Source: Mariprofundaceae bacterium
Lineage (GTDB): Bacteria; Pseudomonadota; Zetaproteobacteria; Mariprofundales; Mariprofundaceae
Assembly: GCA_027035825.1 (NCBI GenBank)
Contig: JALVTX010000156.1
Location: 1 to 7,566 of the forward strand
DNA length: 7,566 nt
Reading direction: 5' to 3'
Shown here: positions 1 to 6,461 of the stretch, piece after piece
Position numbering within the stretch: the stretch's first letter is position 1
How the letters are laid out: the number at the start of each line of letters is the position of its first letter
Made by a program: the position numbers and the translations under genes
The notes under the pieces: model-generated
Seen by the model: only the letters and a program-made list of their open reading frames with translations
The model's database searches: none
What the model was told of the DNA's origin: nothing

Positions 1-1002
1 CGGCGCCGCCTCGTCCGCGCCCACGACCAGCGGCTGGATGGCCGTGCGCGAGGGCAGCAGCGGCAGGCAGGCCTCCCCGGCCGCGCGCAGGAAATGCCGA
101 ATCCGCGCCTGCAAGCGCTCCGACAGCCGCTCCCGCCGCAGCACGGCCAGCGCCGCCATCGAAGCCGCCGGCAGGGCCGGCGGCAGCGCCGTGGAATAGA
201 TCATCGTCCGCAGCCGCTGCCGCAAGCCCTCGATGAACGCGGCCGGCCCCAGGATGAACGCGCCATAGCCGCCCAGCGCCTTGCCGCAGGTGCCAACCTC
301 CACCAGCCTCGGGTGTCCGGCGCACCCGGCCTCGGCCGCCAGCCCGCGACCTTCCGGCCCCAGCACCCCGAGCCCGTGCGCGTCGTCCAGCACGACGATG
401 GCATCGCGCCTCTCGGCCAGCTCCAGCAGGCCGCGCACGTCGGCGCAGTCGCCATCCATGCTGAACACGCCGTCGCTGACGATGACGTTGCGCCCGCTGC
501 CGCGCCGCGCCAGCAGCCGCTCCAGCGCCGCCAGGTCCAGGTGCGGATAGCGATGCAGACGACCGCGCGCCAGGCGCGCGCCATCCACCAGCGAGGCATG
601 ATTCAGGCGATCGCCGAACAGCCGCGCCTCCCGCCCGGCCAAGGCGTCCAGCAGGCCGATGTTGGCCAGCATGCCGGAACCCAGGAGCAGGCAGGCCCCG
701 TAGCCCTTCCAGCGCGCCAGCTCCCGCTCGAAGGCGTGCAACGCGGGATCGTCGCCGCTCACCAGCCGCGAGGCCCCGGCGCCCAGGCCGCGCTCGCACA
801 GGGCGCGGACAGCGGCCTCCACCACCTCGGGATGCGAGGCCAGCCCCAGGTAATCGTTGGATGCGAAATTGACGAGCCGCCGGCCCGCCGCCTCGATACG
901 CGGGCCGTCCCGCAAGGTGCGCGGAAACGCGCGCCGCCGCGCCTCGGGCACGGGCGCAAACCAGTTGCTGGCATCGGGCATGTCAGGCATGCTGAGACTC
1001 AT
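1..1002 (-). CDS. bioF: 8-amino-7-oxononanoate synthase BioF (C-terminus cut by window edge)
   Basis: This PLP enzyme condenses pimeloyl-thioester with L-alanine to give 8-amino-7-oxononanoate, the first committed ring-building step of biotin synthesis, in the cytoplasm. The 334 codons read here show the alpha-oxoamine synthase fold in order: NFASNDYLGL at residues 45-54, a glycine-rich GYGACLLLGSGM stretch around 100-111, His135 (HASLVDGARL), SDGVFSMDGD at 176-185, DDAHGLG at 206-212 (the Asp that contacts the pyridine nitrogen) and GTCGKALGGYG at 237-247, where Lys241 should be the Schiff-base lysine. Family members are about 385 residues, so roughly 50 are missing beyond the left edge. The start is uncertain: in-frame ATGs lie at 1008, 1002, 990 and 981 and none has a convincing Shine-Dalgarno sequence; 1002 is used here. 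The N-terminus before NFASNDYLGL is slightly short for the family. It diverges from comF with overlapping starts. The identification is firm; only the start is open. Confidence 0.95.
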   Translation of the reverse strand, partial: MSLSMPDMPDASNWFAPVPEARRRAFPRTLRDGPRIEAAGRRLVNFASNDYLGLASHPEVVEAAVRALCERGLGAGASRLVSGDDPALHAFERELARWKGYGACLLLGSGMLANIGLLDALAGREARLFGDRLNHASLVDGARLARGRLHRYPHLDLAALERLLARRGSGRNVIVSDGVFSMDGDCADVRGLLELAERRDAIVVLDDAHGLGVLGPEGRGLAAEAGCAGHPRLVEVGTCGKALGGYGAFILGPAAFIEGLRQRLRTMIYSTALPPALPAASMAALAVLRRERLSERLQARIRHFLRAAGEACLPLLPSRTAIQPLVVGADEAAP

Positions 1003-1753
1003 GCCCATGCTGTCAACCGCGCTGCAATCCCTCGTTGACAGATGCCTGGACGCGCTGCTGCCGCCGGCCTGCGTCTTCTGCCAGGGCCCGGCGCGCCAGC
1101 GCGGCGCGGCCTGTGATGCGTGCGCGCGGCGCATCCGGGTCTGGCCCCGCAAGTCCTGCGCGCGCTGCGGCGAGCCGCTGCCGGCGGAGCTGGCGCCCGG
1201 CCCTTGCGGCGCATGCTTGCGCAAGCCGCCGCCCTTCTCGCGCATGGAAAGCCTGTATGTCTATGACGGGCCGGTGCGCGAGGCCATCCTGAACTGGAAA
1301 CTGGCCGGGAAGGATGCCGGCGTGAACTGGCTGATGGATGCGGCTGCGGCGCGGCTCGGAGAACTGTTCGCGCCCGGCGACGTGCTGTTGCCGGTGCCGA
1401 TGCCGCTGTCGCGCATGCGCCGGACAGGCCTGCATCACGCGGCCAACCTGTGCCGCGCCATCGCGCGGCGCACCGGCGCGCGGATGGAGAGCGGATGGCT
1501 ACGCCGCGCCGGGGATGCCGGCCGGCAATCGGCGCGCGGCCGTTCCGAGCGCTGGCGGCATGCCCGCCGCGCCTTTCGCCTGGCGGACACGACGCACCGG
1601 CTGGACGAGGGCTCGCGGCTGTGGGTGGTGGACGACATCCGCACCACCGGCGCCACGCTGCACTGGGCCTGCCGGACGCTGGCCCGCTCCGCCGCACTGA
1701 ACGGGGCCGGCATCCGCGCCTTCTCGCTGGCGCGCACGCCGGCCGGAGCCTAG
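1001..1753 (+). CDS. comF: ComF family protein (zinc ribbon plus phosphoribosyltransferase fold)
   Basis: ComF/GntX-type proteins are needed for DNA uptake in naturally competent bacteria; many carriers are not known to be competent and the biochemical reaction is not established. The 250-residue protein has four Cys-X2-Cys pairs at C24/C27, C38/C41, C53/C56 and C69/C72, a double zinc ribbon. A type I phosphoribosyltransferase domain follows, with LPVPMPLSRMRRTGL at about 130-144 and the PRPP-binding loop VVDDIRTTGAT at 209-219. The usual RGFNQ motif after the VPVP strand reads TGLHHA here, a divergence worth noting. The start at 1001 gives a normal family length. Other in-frame ATGs lie at 980, 989 and 1007; a weak GAG at 994-996 fits 1007 about as well. 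It precedes grxC by 32 bp and is probably co-transcribed with it. A comF-like gene beside biotin genes is a familiar arrangement (for example gntX next to bioH in enterics). Confidence 0.92.
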   Translation: MPMLSTALQSLVDRCLDALLPPACVFCQGPARQRGAACDACARRIRVWPRKSCARCGEPLPAELAPGPCGACLRKPPPFSRMESLYVYDGPVREAILNWKLAGKDAGVNWLMDAAAARLGELFAPGDVLLPVPMPLSRMRRTGLHHAANLCRAIARRTGARMESGWLRRAGDAGRQSARGRSERWRHARRAFRLADTTHRLDEGSRLWVVDDIRTTGATLHWACRTLARSAALNGAGIRAFSLARTPAGA

Positions 1754-1785
1754 CCTGCGGGAACCTTCATTTCAGGAGCCGTTTC

Positions 1786-2052
1786 ATGAGCGATGCGCGC
1801 GTCGAGATCTACGTCAGCAACTTCTGCCCCTACTGCATCCGCGCCAAGTCACTGCTCAAGCGCAAGCAGGTCGCCTTCGTCGAATACAACGTGCAGACCG
1901 ATCCCGAGCGCCGCGCCGAGATGCTGCGCCGCAGCGGCGGCGCGCGCACCGTGCCGCAAATCTTCATCAATGACCGCCACGTGGGCGGCTGCGACGAGCT
2001 GCACGCGCTGGAGCGGCGCGGCGAACTCGACGCCTGGCTCGGCCGCGCCTGA
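1786..2052 (+). CDS. grxC: Glutaredoxin 3 (GrxC)
   Basis: This is a small cytoplasmic thiol-disulfide oxidoreductase that uses glutathione to reduce protein disulfides and mixed disulfides. The 88-residue product matches the usual length of bacterial glutaredoxin 3. It has the dithiol active site C14-P-Y-C17 after the first beta strand (VEIYVSNF), the cis-proline motif TVPQIFI at 55-61 and the glutathione-binding GGCDEL at 67-72. The start is well defined: AGGAG at 1774-1778 lies 7 bases before the ATG. It follows comF by 32 bp on the same strand, suggesting one transcript. It converges on recQ with only 18 bp between the two stop codons. Nothing is missing or unusual; the CPYC motif makes it a class I dithiol glutaredoxin rather than a monothiol Grx4-type protein. 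Confidence 0.96.
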   Translation: MSDARVEIYVSNFCPYCIRAKSLLKRKQVAFVEYNVQTDPERRAEMLRRSGGARTVPQIFINDRHVGGCDELHALERRGELDAWLGRA

Positions 2053-2064
2053 ATCCGGCGCGGC
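2042..2064. terminator. GC hairpin spanning the grxC stop codon (possible shared terminator)
   Basis: A perfect 8-bp inverted repeat, GCCGCGCC at 2042-2049 and GGCGCGGC at 2057-2064, encloses a 7-base loop containing the grxC TGA stop. It fills most of the 18-bp gap to the convergent recQ stop at 2071. There is no T-tract on either side, so it is not a textbook intrinsic terminator. It may still pause or stop transcription from either direction, or protect transcript 3' ends. Confidence 0.35.
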
Positions 2065-2070
2065 TCGGCC

Positions 2071-4257
2071 TCAGGCGGCGGCCGCCTCCGCCATGCGCGC
2101 CTCGCGCCAGGCCAGCGCCAGGCGGAAGCCCTCGTTGCTCACCGGATTGACGAGGTCGCGCTTGATCTCGGACAGCGACGGGTAATCGCCGGCGGCGTCC
2201 ATCGCCTCGATGATTTCGTCGAAGGCCTCGCCGATCAGGGACTGCACATCCACCTCGTAGCCCGCCTTGACCAGGGCGATGAAATGCTTGAGCACGGTGG
2301 CCTCGTTCACCCCTTGCCGCGCCGCGATCTCCGCCGGGGACAGCCCCTCCTTGTAGAGCGACCAGGTGAACGCCTGCGCATCGCTGATCTCGGCGCGGAT
2401 CGCGACCGGCTTGCGCGCCGGGCGGGCCGCCTCGGCCCGCGCCTTGCCGGACTCCTCGCCGGCCCGCGGCGCATGTTTTTGCAGCACCTTGAGGAAGGAC
2501 TCGCCGTACTGGTCCAGCTTGTGCCGGCCCATGCCGTCAATGGCGGCCAGTTCCTCCAGCGTGCGCGGCAGCTTCTCGCTCATCTCCACCAGCGATGCGT
2601 CGCCCATCAGCACGTGCGGCGCCACGCCCTCGGCGCGGGCCATCTCGCCGCGCAGCTTGCTCAGTTCGTCGAACACCGGATCGCCATGCCGGCGCGGTGG
2701 CCGCTTGAAGCCGCGCCGCACGCCCGGTTCGAAGCGGGCCAGCATCAGCGTCTTGCGCCGCGCCAGCTTCTTGCCCGCGTCGGTGATCTTCAGCGCCGAG
2801 TGCTGGCTGATATCCTGCGTCAGGTAGCCATGGTGCACCAGCTGCCGCAGAACGACCGTCCACTCGTTGGCGCTCATGTCCGCGCCCTTGCCGTAGGTGT
2901 CCAGCTTGTCGTGGCCGCGCTCGCGGATGCGCGCGGTATTGGCGCCGCGCAGCACGTCAATCACGTAGCCCTTGCTGTAGCGCTCCTCCAGCTCCTTCAC
3001 GCAGGCCAGCGCCAGCCGCGCCTGCTCGATGGCGTTGAAGGTCTCGGGCGGGTCGAGGCAGATGTCGCAGTTGCCGCAGGGCTCCTCCAGATGCTCGCCG
3101 AAGTAGCCCAGCAGCACCTTGCGCCGGCAGGTCAGCGCCTCGGCGAAACCGATCATGCTGTTCAGCTTGTGAATCTCGATGCGCCGCTGTTCCTTGCTCT
3201 CGACGTTGTCGATCAGCCGCCGCACCAGGTTCACGTCGCCAGAGCTGTAGAGCAGCAGCGCCTCGGACTCCATGCCGTCGCGGCCGGCGCGGCCGGTTTC
3301 CTGGTAATAACTCTCGATGCTCTTGGGCACGTCGTGATGGACGACGAAGCGCACGTTGGGCTTGTCCACGCCCATGCCGAAGGCGATGGTGGCGACGATG
3401 ACGCGGATGCGGTCGTGCAGGAAATCCTCCTGCACCTTGTCGCGCCGGCGCCCGGGCATGCCGGCGTGATAGGCCGCGGCGCGGATGCCGTGGCGCTGCA
3501 AATGCACGGCCACCTCCTCCACGCGCTTGCGCGACAGGCAGTAGATGATGCCGGACTCGCCCTGCCAGTCGTCCAGAAACTGGAGCAGCTGCGCCATCGG
3601 CTTCTTCTTCTCGGCCACCAGGTAGCGGATGTTCGGGCGGTCGAAGCTGGAGATGAAGCGCCGGGCATCCGGGATGTTCAGGCATTGCAGGATGTCCTGC
3701 CGCGTGTGCTCGTCGGCGGTGGCGGTCAGCGCCAGGATCGGTACCTCGGGGAACATCTCGCGCAGGCTGCCGAGCTTCTCGTATTCGGGACGGAAGTCGT
3801 GCCCCCACTGGGAGACGCAGTGCGCCTCGTCAATGGCGAACAACGCCAGCGGAATGGACTGGATGGTCTTGATGAAGGTCTGCGACAGCAGCCGCTCCGG
3901 CGCCACGTAGAGCATGTCGAGCTGGCCGTTCTTCAACCGCTCCAGCACCAGCTTGGCCTCCTCGGCCTTCAGCGAGGAGTTGTAGTAGGCGGCCGAGACG
4001 CCGCATCGGGTCAGCGCATCCACCTGATCCTTCATCAGCGAGATCAGGGGCGAGACCACGATGCCCGTGCCCTTGCGGACGATGGACGGAATCTGGTAGC
4101 ACAGCGACTTGCCGCCGCCGGTCGGCATCAGCACGAAGGCGTCATGGCCTTCCAGCATCGCCGCCACCACGTCTTCCTGCACGGGCCGGAAGCGCTCGTA
4201 GCCGAACACGTTGTTCAGAATGTCATGGGCCTGATTCATCAATGTCTGCTTGCTCAT
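2071..4257 (-). CDS. recQ: ATP-dependent DNA helicase RecQ, long form with C-terminal HTH region
   Basis: RecQ is a 3'-5' superfamily 2 helicase of the RecF recombination and replication-fork repair pathway. The 728-residue protein contains FGYERFRPVQ with the Q-motif glutamine (18-27), Walker A MPTGGGKS (44-51), DEAH (143-146), the aromatic loop region SQWGHDFRPEY (149-159), LTATA (177-181), motif V ATIAFGMGVDKPNVR (289-303) and motif VI QETGRAGRDG (319-328). The RecQ zinc site is C377, C394, C397 and C400, followed by the RQC winged helix (about 405-515) and an HRDC domain (about 524-595). A low-complexity linker (about 597-620) leads to an extra domain at about 622-720 with GLSPAEIAARQGVNEATV, a helix-turn-helix of the type seen at the C-terminus of some RecQ and RecD-like helicases. 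E. coli RecQ is about 610 residues. The start at 4257 is chosen because AGGA lies 8 bases upstream; the frame stays open 34 further codons upstream, but those lack family similarity. Divergent from the nitroreductase gene. Confidence 0.97.
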   Translation of the reverse strand: MSKQTLMNQAHDILNNVFGYERFRPVQEDVVAAMLEGHDAFVLMPTGGGKSLCYQIPSIVRKGTGIVVSPLISLMKDQVDALTRCGVSAAYYNSSLKAEEAKLVLERLKNGQLDMLYVAPERLLSQTFIKTIQSIPLALFAIDEAHCVSQWGHDFRPEYEKLGSLREMFPEVPILALTATADEHTRQDILQCLNIPDARRFISSFDRPNIRYLVAEKKKPMAQLLQFLDDWQGESGIIYCLSRKRVEEVAVHLQRHGIRAAAYHAGMPGRRRDKVQEDFLHDRIRVIVATIAFGMGVDKPNVRFVVHHDVPKSIESYYQETGRAGRDGMESEALLLYSSGDVNLVRRLIDNVESKEQRRIEIHKLNSMIGFAEALTCRRKVLLGYFGEHLEEPCGNCDICLDPPETFNAIEQARLALACVKELEERYSKGYVIDVLRGANTARIRERGHDKLDTYGKGADMSANEWTVVLRQLVHHGYLTQDISQHSALKITDAGKKLARRKTLMLARFEPGVRRGFKRPPRRHGDPVFDELSKLRGEMARAEGVAPHVLMGDASLVEMSEKLPRTLEELAAIDGMGRHKLDQYGESFLKVLQKHAPRAGEESGKARAEAARPARKPVAIRAEISDAQAFTWSLYKEGLSPAEIAARQGVNEATVLKHFIALVKAGYEVDVQSLIGEAFDEIIEAMDAAGDYPSLSEIKRDLVNPVSNEGFRLALAWREARMAEAAAA

Positions 4258-4340
4258 ATTTATTATCCTACATATCCGCGCCGCGGAATCAAACCGCCAC
4301 CTTGGGCGACAGGCCGGGCGCGGAAGCGTAGGCTGCGGCC
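4258..4340. promoter_or_regulatory. Intergenic region between divergent recQ and nitroreductase genes
   Basis: These 83 bp must hold the 5' signals of both divergent genes unless promoters lie within coding sequence. The part near recQ is AT-rich and carries its RBS. A small dyad, TCCGC-GCC-GCGGA, occupies 4275-4287. No confident -35/-10 pair is visible for either direction. Confidence 0.35.
4266..4269 (-). promoter_or_regulatory. Ribosome binding site fixing the recQ start
   Basis: On the minus strand AGGA sits 8 bases before the ATG at 4257, in a locally AT-rich patch (about 4256-4275) that contrasts with the GC-rich surroundings. This favours the 728-residue RecQ over the longer reading frame beginning at 4359. 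Confidence 0.6.
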
Positions 4341-5009
4341 ATGAACGTCCGCGAGGCATTGCTGGCGCGCAAGTCCGTGCGCGCCTTCCTGGAGCGGCCG
4401 GTGGCGCGCGAGATCATCGAGCGCATCCTGGATGCGGCCCGCCATGCGCCCAGCGGGGCCAACACGCAGCCCTGGCAGGTGGCGGTCGTCGCCGGCCACG
4501 CGAAAGCGCGCATCGAGGCCAGGATGCTGGCCGAGTTCCGCGCCGGTCGCCGCGGCCGGCCGGACTATCCCTACTACCCGGCCGAGTGGCGCTCGCCCTA
4601 TCGGGAACGGCGTTTTGATTGCGGCATGCAGCTCTACGAGGCGCTGGGCATCGCCCGCGATGACAAGGCGACGAGGCTGGCGCAATGGGAGCGGAACTAC
4701 CGCGCCTTCGGGGCGCCGGTGGCGATGTTCTTCTTCCTCGACCGGCGACTGGCCCAGGGCTCACTGCTCGACTATGGCATGTTCCTGCAATCGGTGATGC
4801 TGATGGCGGTGGAGGAGGGGCTGGCCACCTGCCCGCAGGCGGCGTTGGCCGAGTATCCGGACATCGTCCGCGAGGAACTGGGGCTGGCGGACGAGATGAT
4901 GCTCGTCTGCGGCATGGCCCTGGGCTACGAGGATGCCGGGCATCCGGTGAACGGCTACCGCACGCCGCGCGAGCCGGTATCGGCCTTCACCCGCTTCATC
5001 GACGAATAG
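4341..5009 (+). CDS. Nitroreductase-family FMN oxidoreductase
   Basis: This belongs to the NAD(P)H-dependent flavin reductase fold that includes nitroaromatic reductases, dehalogenases and other FMN enzymes; the physiological substrate cannot be read from sequence. In 222 residues it shows the N-terminal FMN-phosphate motif ARKSVRAF (9-16), the APSGANTQPW motif (36-45), a hydrophobic middle helix (LLDYGMFLQSVMLMAVEEGLA, split at about 142-162, around the dimer interface) and the C-terminal GMALGYEDAGHPVNGYRTPR segment (191-210), where the terminal arginine normally contacts FMN. Length and motif order are normal. The ATG at 4341 is preceded by AGG at 4330-4332, 8 bases away. It reads as a single-gene unit: recQ diverges upstream, and a strong hairpin lies 26 bp after its stop. 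It is not a BluB-type enzyme by its N-terminal motif. Family assignment is firm, specific function unknown. Confidence 0.9.
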   Translation: MNVREALLARKSVRAFLERPVAREIIERILDAARHAPSGANTQPWQVAVVAGHAKARIEARMLAEFRAGRRGRPDYPYYPAEWRSPYRERRFDCGMQLYEALGIARDDKATRLAQWERNYRAFGAPVAMFFFLDRRLAQGSLLDYGMFLQSVMLMAVEEGLATCPQAALAEYPDIVREELGLADEMMLVCGMALGYEDAGHPVNGYRTPREPVSAFTRFIDE

Positions 5010-5035
5010 AGCTCCAAACACCCCCTGCAAACAGA

Positions 5036-5060
5036 AGGGCGGGCCGCGATGGCCCGCCCT
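5036..5060 (-). terminator. Strong hairpin between convergent nitroreductase and propeller genes
   Basis: A perfect 10-bp stem, AGGGCGGGCC at 5036-5045 with GGCCCGCCCT at 5051-5060, closes a 5-base loop. Read on the minus strand it is followed by TCTGTTTG, a partial U-tract, so it fits best as the intrinsic terminator of the minus-strand propeller gene that stops at 5081. It also lies just after the plus-strand nitroreductase stop and may act in both directions, although no T-run follows on the plus strand. Confidence 0.7.
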
Positions 5061-5080
5061 GTCCCGCGAGGAGGTCAGCT

Positions 5081-6187
5081 CTATTTCGTCGAGCCAGCGG
5101 GAAACCCGATGCGCCAGACGTGGAAGCCGCGCATCACGCGCTTGACCTCGCGCGCCTGCTGTTCGGGCTTCGGCACGGCGCGGTCGGAATGGAAATACAC
5201 CTGGCCGTCCTTGCCCATGCGCGGGGCGCCATCGCGCGCGCCATCGGCGGTCAGGCGCGTCAGGTTGCGGCCATCGGGCTGGATGGCCCAGACATCCCAG
5301 TTGTTCTTGCCCTTGCCGCGCATGTCCGGATGGGCGCGGTTGGAGGTGAACAGGATCCACTTGCCGTCCCGGCTCCACGCCGGCTGCACGTCCACGCTGC
5401 GGGCGCTGGTGACCTGGATCAGCGCGGAGCCGTCCGGATGCATGCGGAACAGGTGATAGCTGCGGCCGACCGGCATGGAGAAGGCCACCCACTGGCCATC
5501 CGGCGACAAGGCCGGATTCACGCCCTCGGACAGCCGGCGCACGGCGCCATCGGGCCCGATGCGCACGATCTCGGCGCGGAAGCCCGGGAACCGCCAGGAA
5601 TTGAAGCCGTCGCCATGCATGTGACGGGCGGCGCGGCGCGGGGCGCCGGCCCGGCTCGCGCGCTCCGGCAGCAGGCGCACCGCGATGACCGCGCCATCCT
5701 TGAGCAGCACCGGCTGCGTGATGCGGCCGTGCAGCACCATCAGGCGGCGCACCATGCCCTCGCCATCGGCAATCTTGTCCCACAGGCCGAGGCCGCCGGC
5801 GCGCGTGGACAGGAAATAGACGTGGCCGGCGTCCTCCCACTCGAAGGAATCGAAGGCGCGCGCGTCCTCGGTGACCACGTTGGCCGGGTCGCCGTTCTCG
5901 GCATAACGGCGGGAAATCCACGCATGCTTGCCCTTCTGCACCAGGGTCAGCAGGAAGCGGCCGTCCGGAGAGGGCTTGGGATAGAGCTCGGTCTGGCCCG
6001 GCTCCAGCGTCACCAGCCGCGCGTCATCGGCCGGCGCCTTGGCCTTGCTCTTGCCATCGCCCGGCAGGGTGGCGGCGTGCTCCTGCATCCAGTCCAGGAT
6101 GCCGGCGTGGGCCGGCACGGCGGCGGTCGTCATCCAGCCCGCAGCCAGGAGCGGCACAAGCGCGAATCGTTTCATGGCGTATTTCAT
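5081..6187 (-). CDS. Exported TolB-like (PD40) beta-propeller protein
   Basis: A 368-residue protein of unknown specific function. The N-terminus is a clear Sec signal peptide: basic start (MKYAMKRF), hydrophobic core (ALVPLLAAGWMTTAAV) and a likely cleavage after VPAHA at residue 28, so it should be periplasmic or outside the cell. The mature part carries repeated TolB/PD40-type blade motifs: PKPSPDGRFLLTL (70-82), NPALSPDGQWVAFS (224-237), QPAWSRDGKWILFTSNR (268-284), NNWDVWAIQPDGRNLTRLT (295-313) and a weaker GKDGQVYFHS (325-334). It lacks an evident N-terminal TolB domain and is not TolB itself. AAAGGAG lies 6 bases before the ATG at 6187, which with the signal peptide fixes the start. 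It is the second of two related genes in tandem; a repeat element occupies nearly all the spacer and therefore most of its leader. A terminator-like hairpin follows its stop. Confidence 0.85.
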   Translation of the reverse strand: MKYAMKRFALVPLLAAGWMTTAAVPAHAGILDWMQEHAATLPGDGKSKAKAPADDARLVTLEPGQTELYPKPSPDGRFLLTLVQKGKHAWISRRYAENGDPANVVTEDARAFDSFEWEDAGHVYFLSTRAGGLGLWDKIADGEGMVRRLMVLHGRITQPVLLKDGAVIAVRLLPERASRAGAPRRAARHMHGDGFNSWRFPGFRAEIVRIGPDGAVRRLSEGVNPALSPDGQWVAFSMPVGRSYHLFRMHPDGSALIQVTSARSVDVQPAWSRDGKWILFTSNRAHPDMRGKGKNNWDVWAIQPDGRNLTRLTADGARDGAPRMGKDGQVYFHSDRAVPKPEQQAREVKRVMRGFHVWRIGFPAGSTK

Positions 6188-6193
6188 GGTTGG

Positions 6194-6200
6194 CTCCTTT
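6194..6200 (-). promoter_or_regulatory. Strong ribosome binding site of the downstream propeller gene
   Basis: On the minus strand AAAGGAG ends 6 bases before the ATG at 6187. It lies just outside the inserted element (which ends at 6216) and decides between this start and an in-frame extension of 40 codons reading out of the element. Confidence 0.8.
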
Positions 6201-6215
6201 GATGGTTTCTTGTCT

Positions 6216-6242
6216 AGGGCCTGTTTACGCTTGTTTGGATGG
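6216..6242 (+). repeat. Left terminal inverted repeat of the MITE-like element
   Basis: It starts AGGGCCTGTTTACG and ends TTTGGATGG. It pairs with 6462-6488 in inverted orientation, with 26 of 27 positions identical. Confidence 0.9.
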
Positions 6243-6246
6243 CGGC

Positions 6247-6350
6247 GACTTCGGCCATGATTTCGATCTCGCAAGGCATCGCGCGCGTGGCGTGCCCTCC
6301 GCGGCACGCGAGCAAGCGATAACGCCGCGAGGCGGAATCATGGCCAAGTC
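6247..6350. repeat. Internal long imperfect palindrome A
   Basis: GGCCATGATT at 6253-6262 pairs perfectly with AATCATGGCC at 6336-6345. The stem continues outward as GACTT (6247-6251) with AAGTC (6346-6350), with one bulged C at 6252. The middle is partly complementary, and the tip is GCGTGCC (6290-6296) with GGCACGC (6303-6309) around a 6-base loop. As RNA or single-stranded DNA this would fold into one long arm. Confidence 0.85.
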
Positions 6351-6357
6351 CCTCCGG

Positions 6358-6454
6358 GCTGCGCCCGAAATGCGTCCACTCGGCGTTGCTCGGCTTGCGC
6401 ATGGCCCCACCATGCGCCGCGCCTCGCGCCTTGATTGGTCGCATTTCGGGCAGC
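6358..6454. repeat. Internal long imperfect palindrome B
   Basis: GCCCGAAATGCG at 6363-6374 pairs perfectly with CGCATTTCGGGC at 6440-6451, and GCT/AGC extend the stem outward past a 2-base bulge. The tip is GCGCATGG (6397-6404) with CCATGCGC (6410-6417) around the 5-base loop CCCCA; the region between base and tip is poorly paired. It forms the second arm inside the element. Confidence 0.85.
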
Positions 6455-6461
6455 AGCGACA

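Noticed and set aside
857..1000. Upstream extension of comF to an ATG at 857
   Set aside because: The added 48 residues are antisense to the conserved N-terminal part of bioF and are not part of the ComF family, whose proteins begin shortly before the first zinc cysteines.
4264..4292. TTGATT (4292-4287) with TAGGAT (4270-4265) as a recQ promoter on the minus strand
   Set aside because: The -10 match is poor, and transcription would begin at the start codon and lose the RBS, so it is not a credible sigma-70 promoter.
2284..4344. A 686-codon plus-strand reading frame opposite recQ
   Set aside because: It is the antisense shadow of an intact, motif-complete recQ in GC-rich DNA, with low-complexity His/Leu/Ala-rich content and no family features.
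4685..6202. A 505-codon plus-strand reading frame overlapping the nitroreductase and propeller genes
   Set aside because: It overlaps two well-supported genes in other frames and shows no domain; it is another consequence of high GC at third codon positions.
6188..6307. N-terminal 40-codon extension of the downstream propeller protein into the element
   Set aside because: A strong RBS and a complete signal peptide begin at 6187; the extension is highly basic, lies partly in the terminal repeat and would bury the signal peptide.
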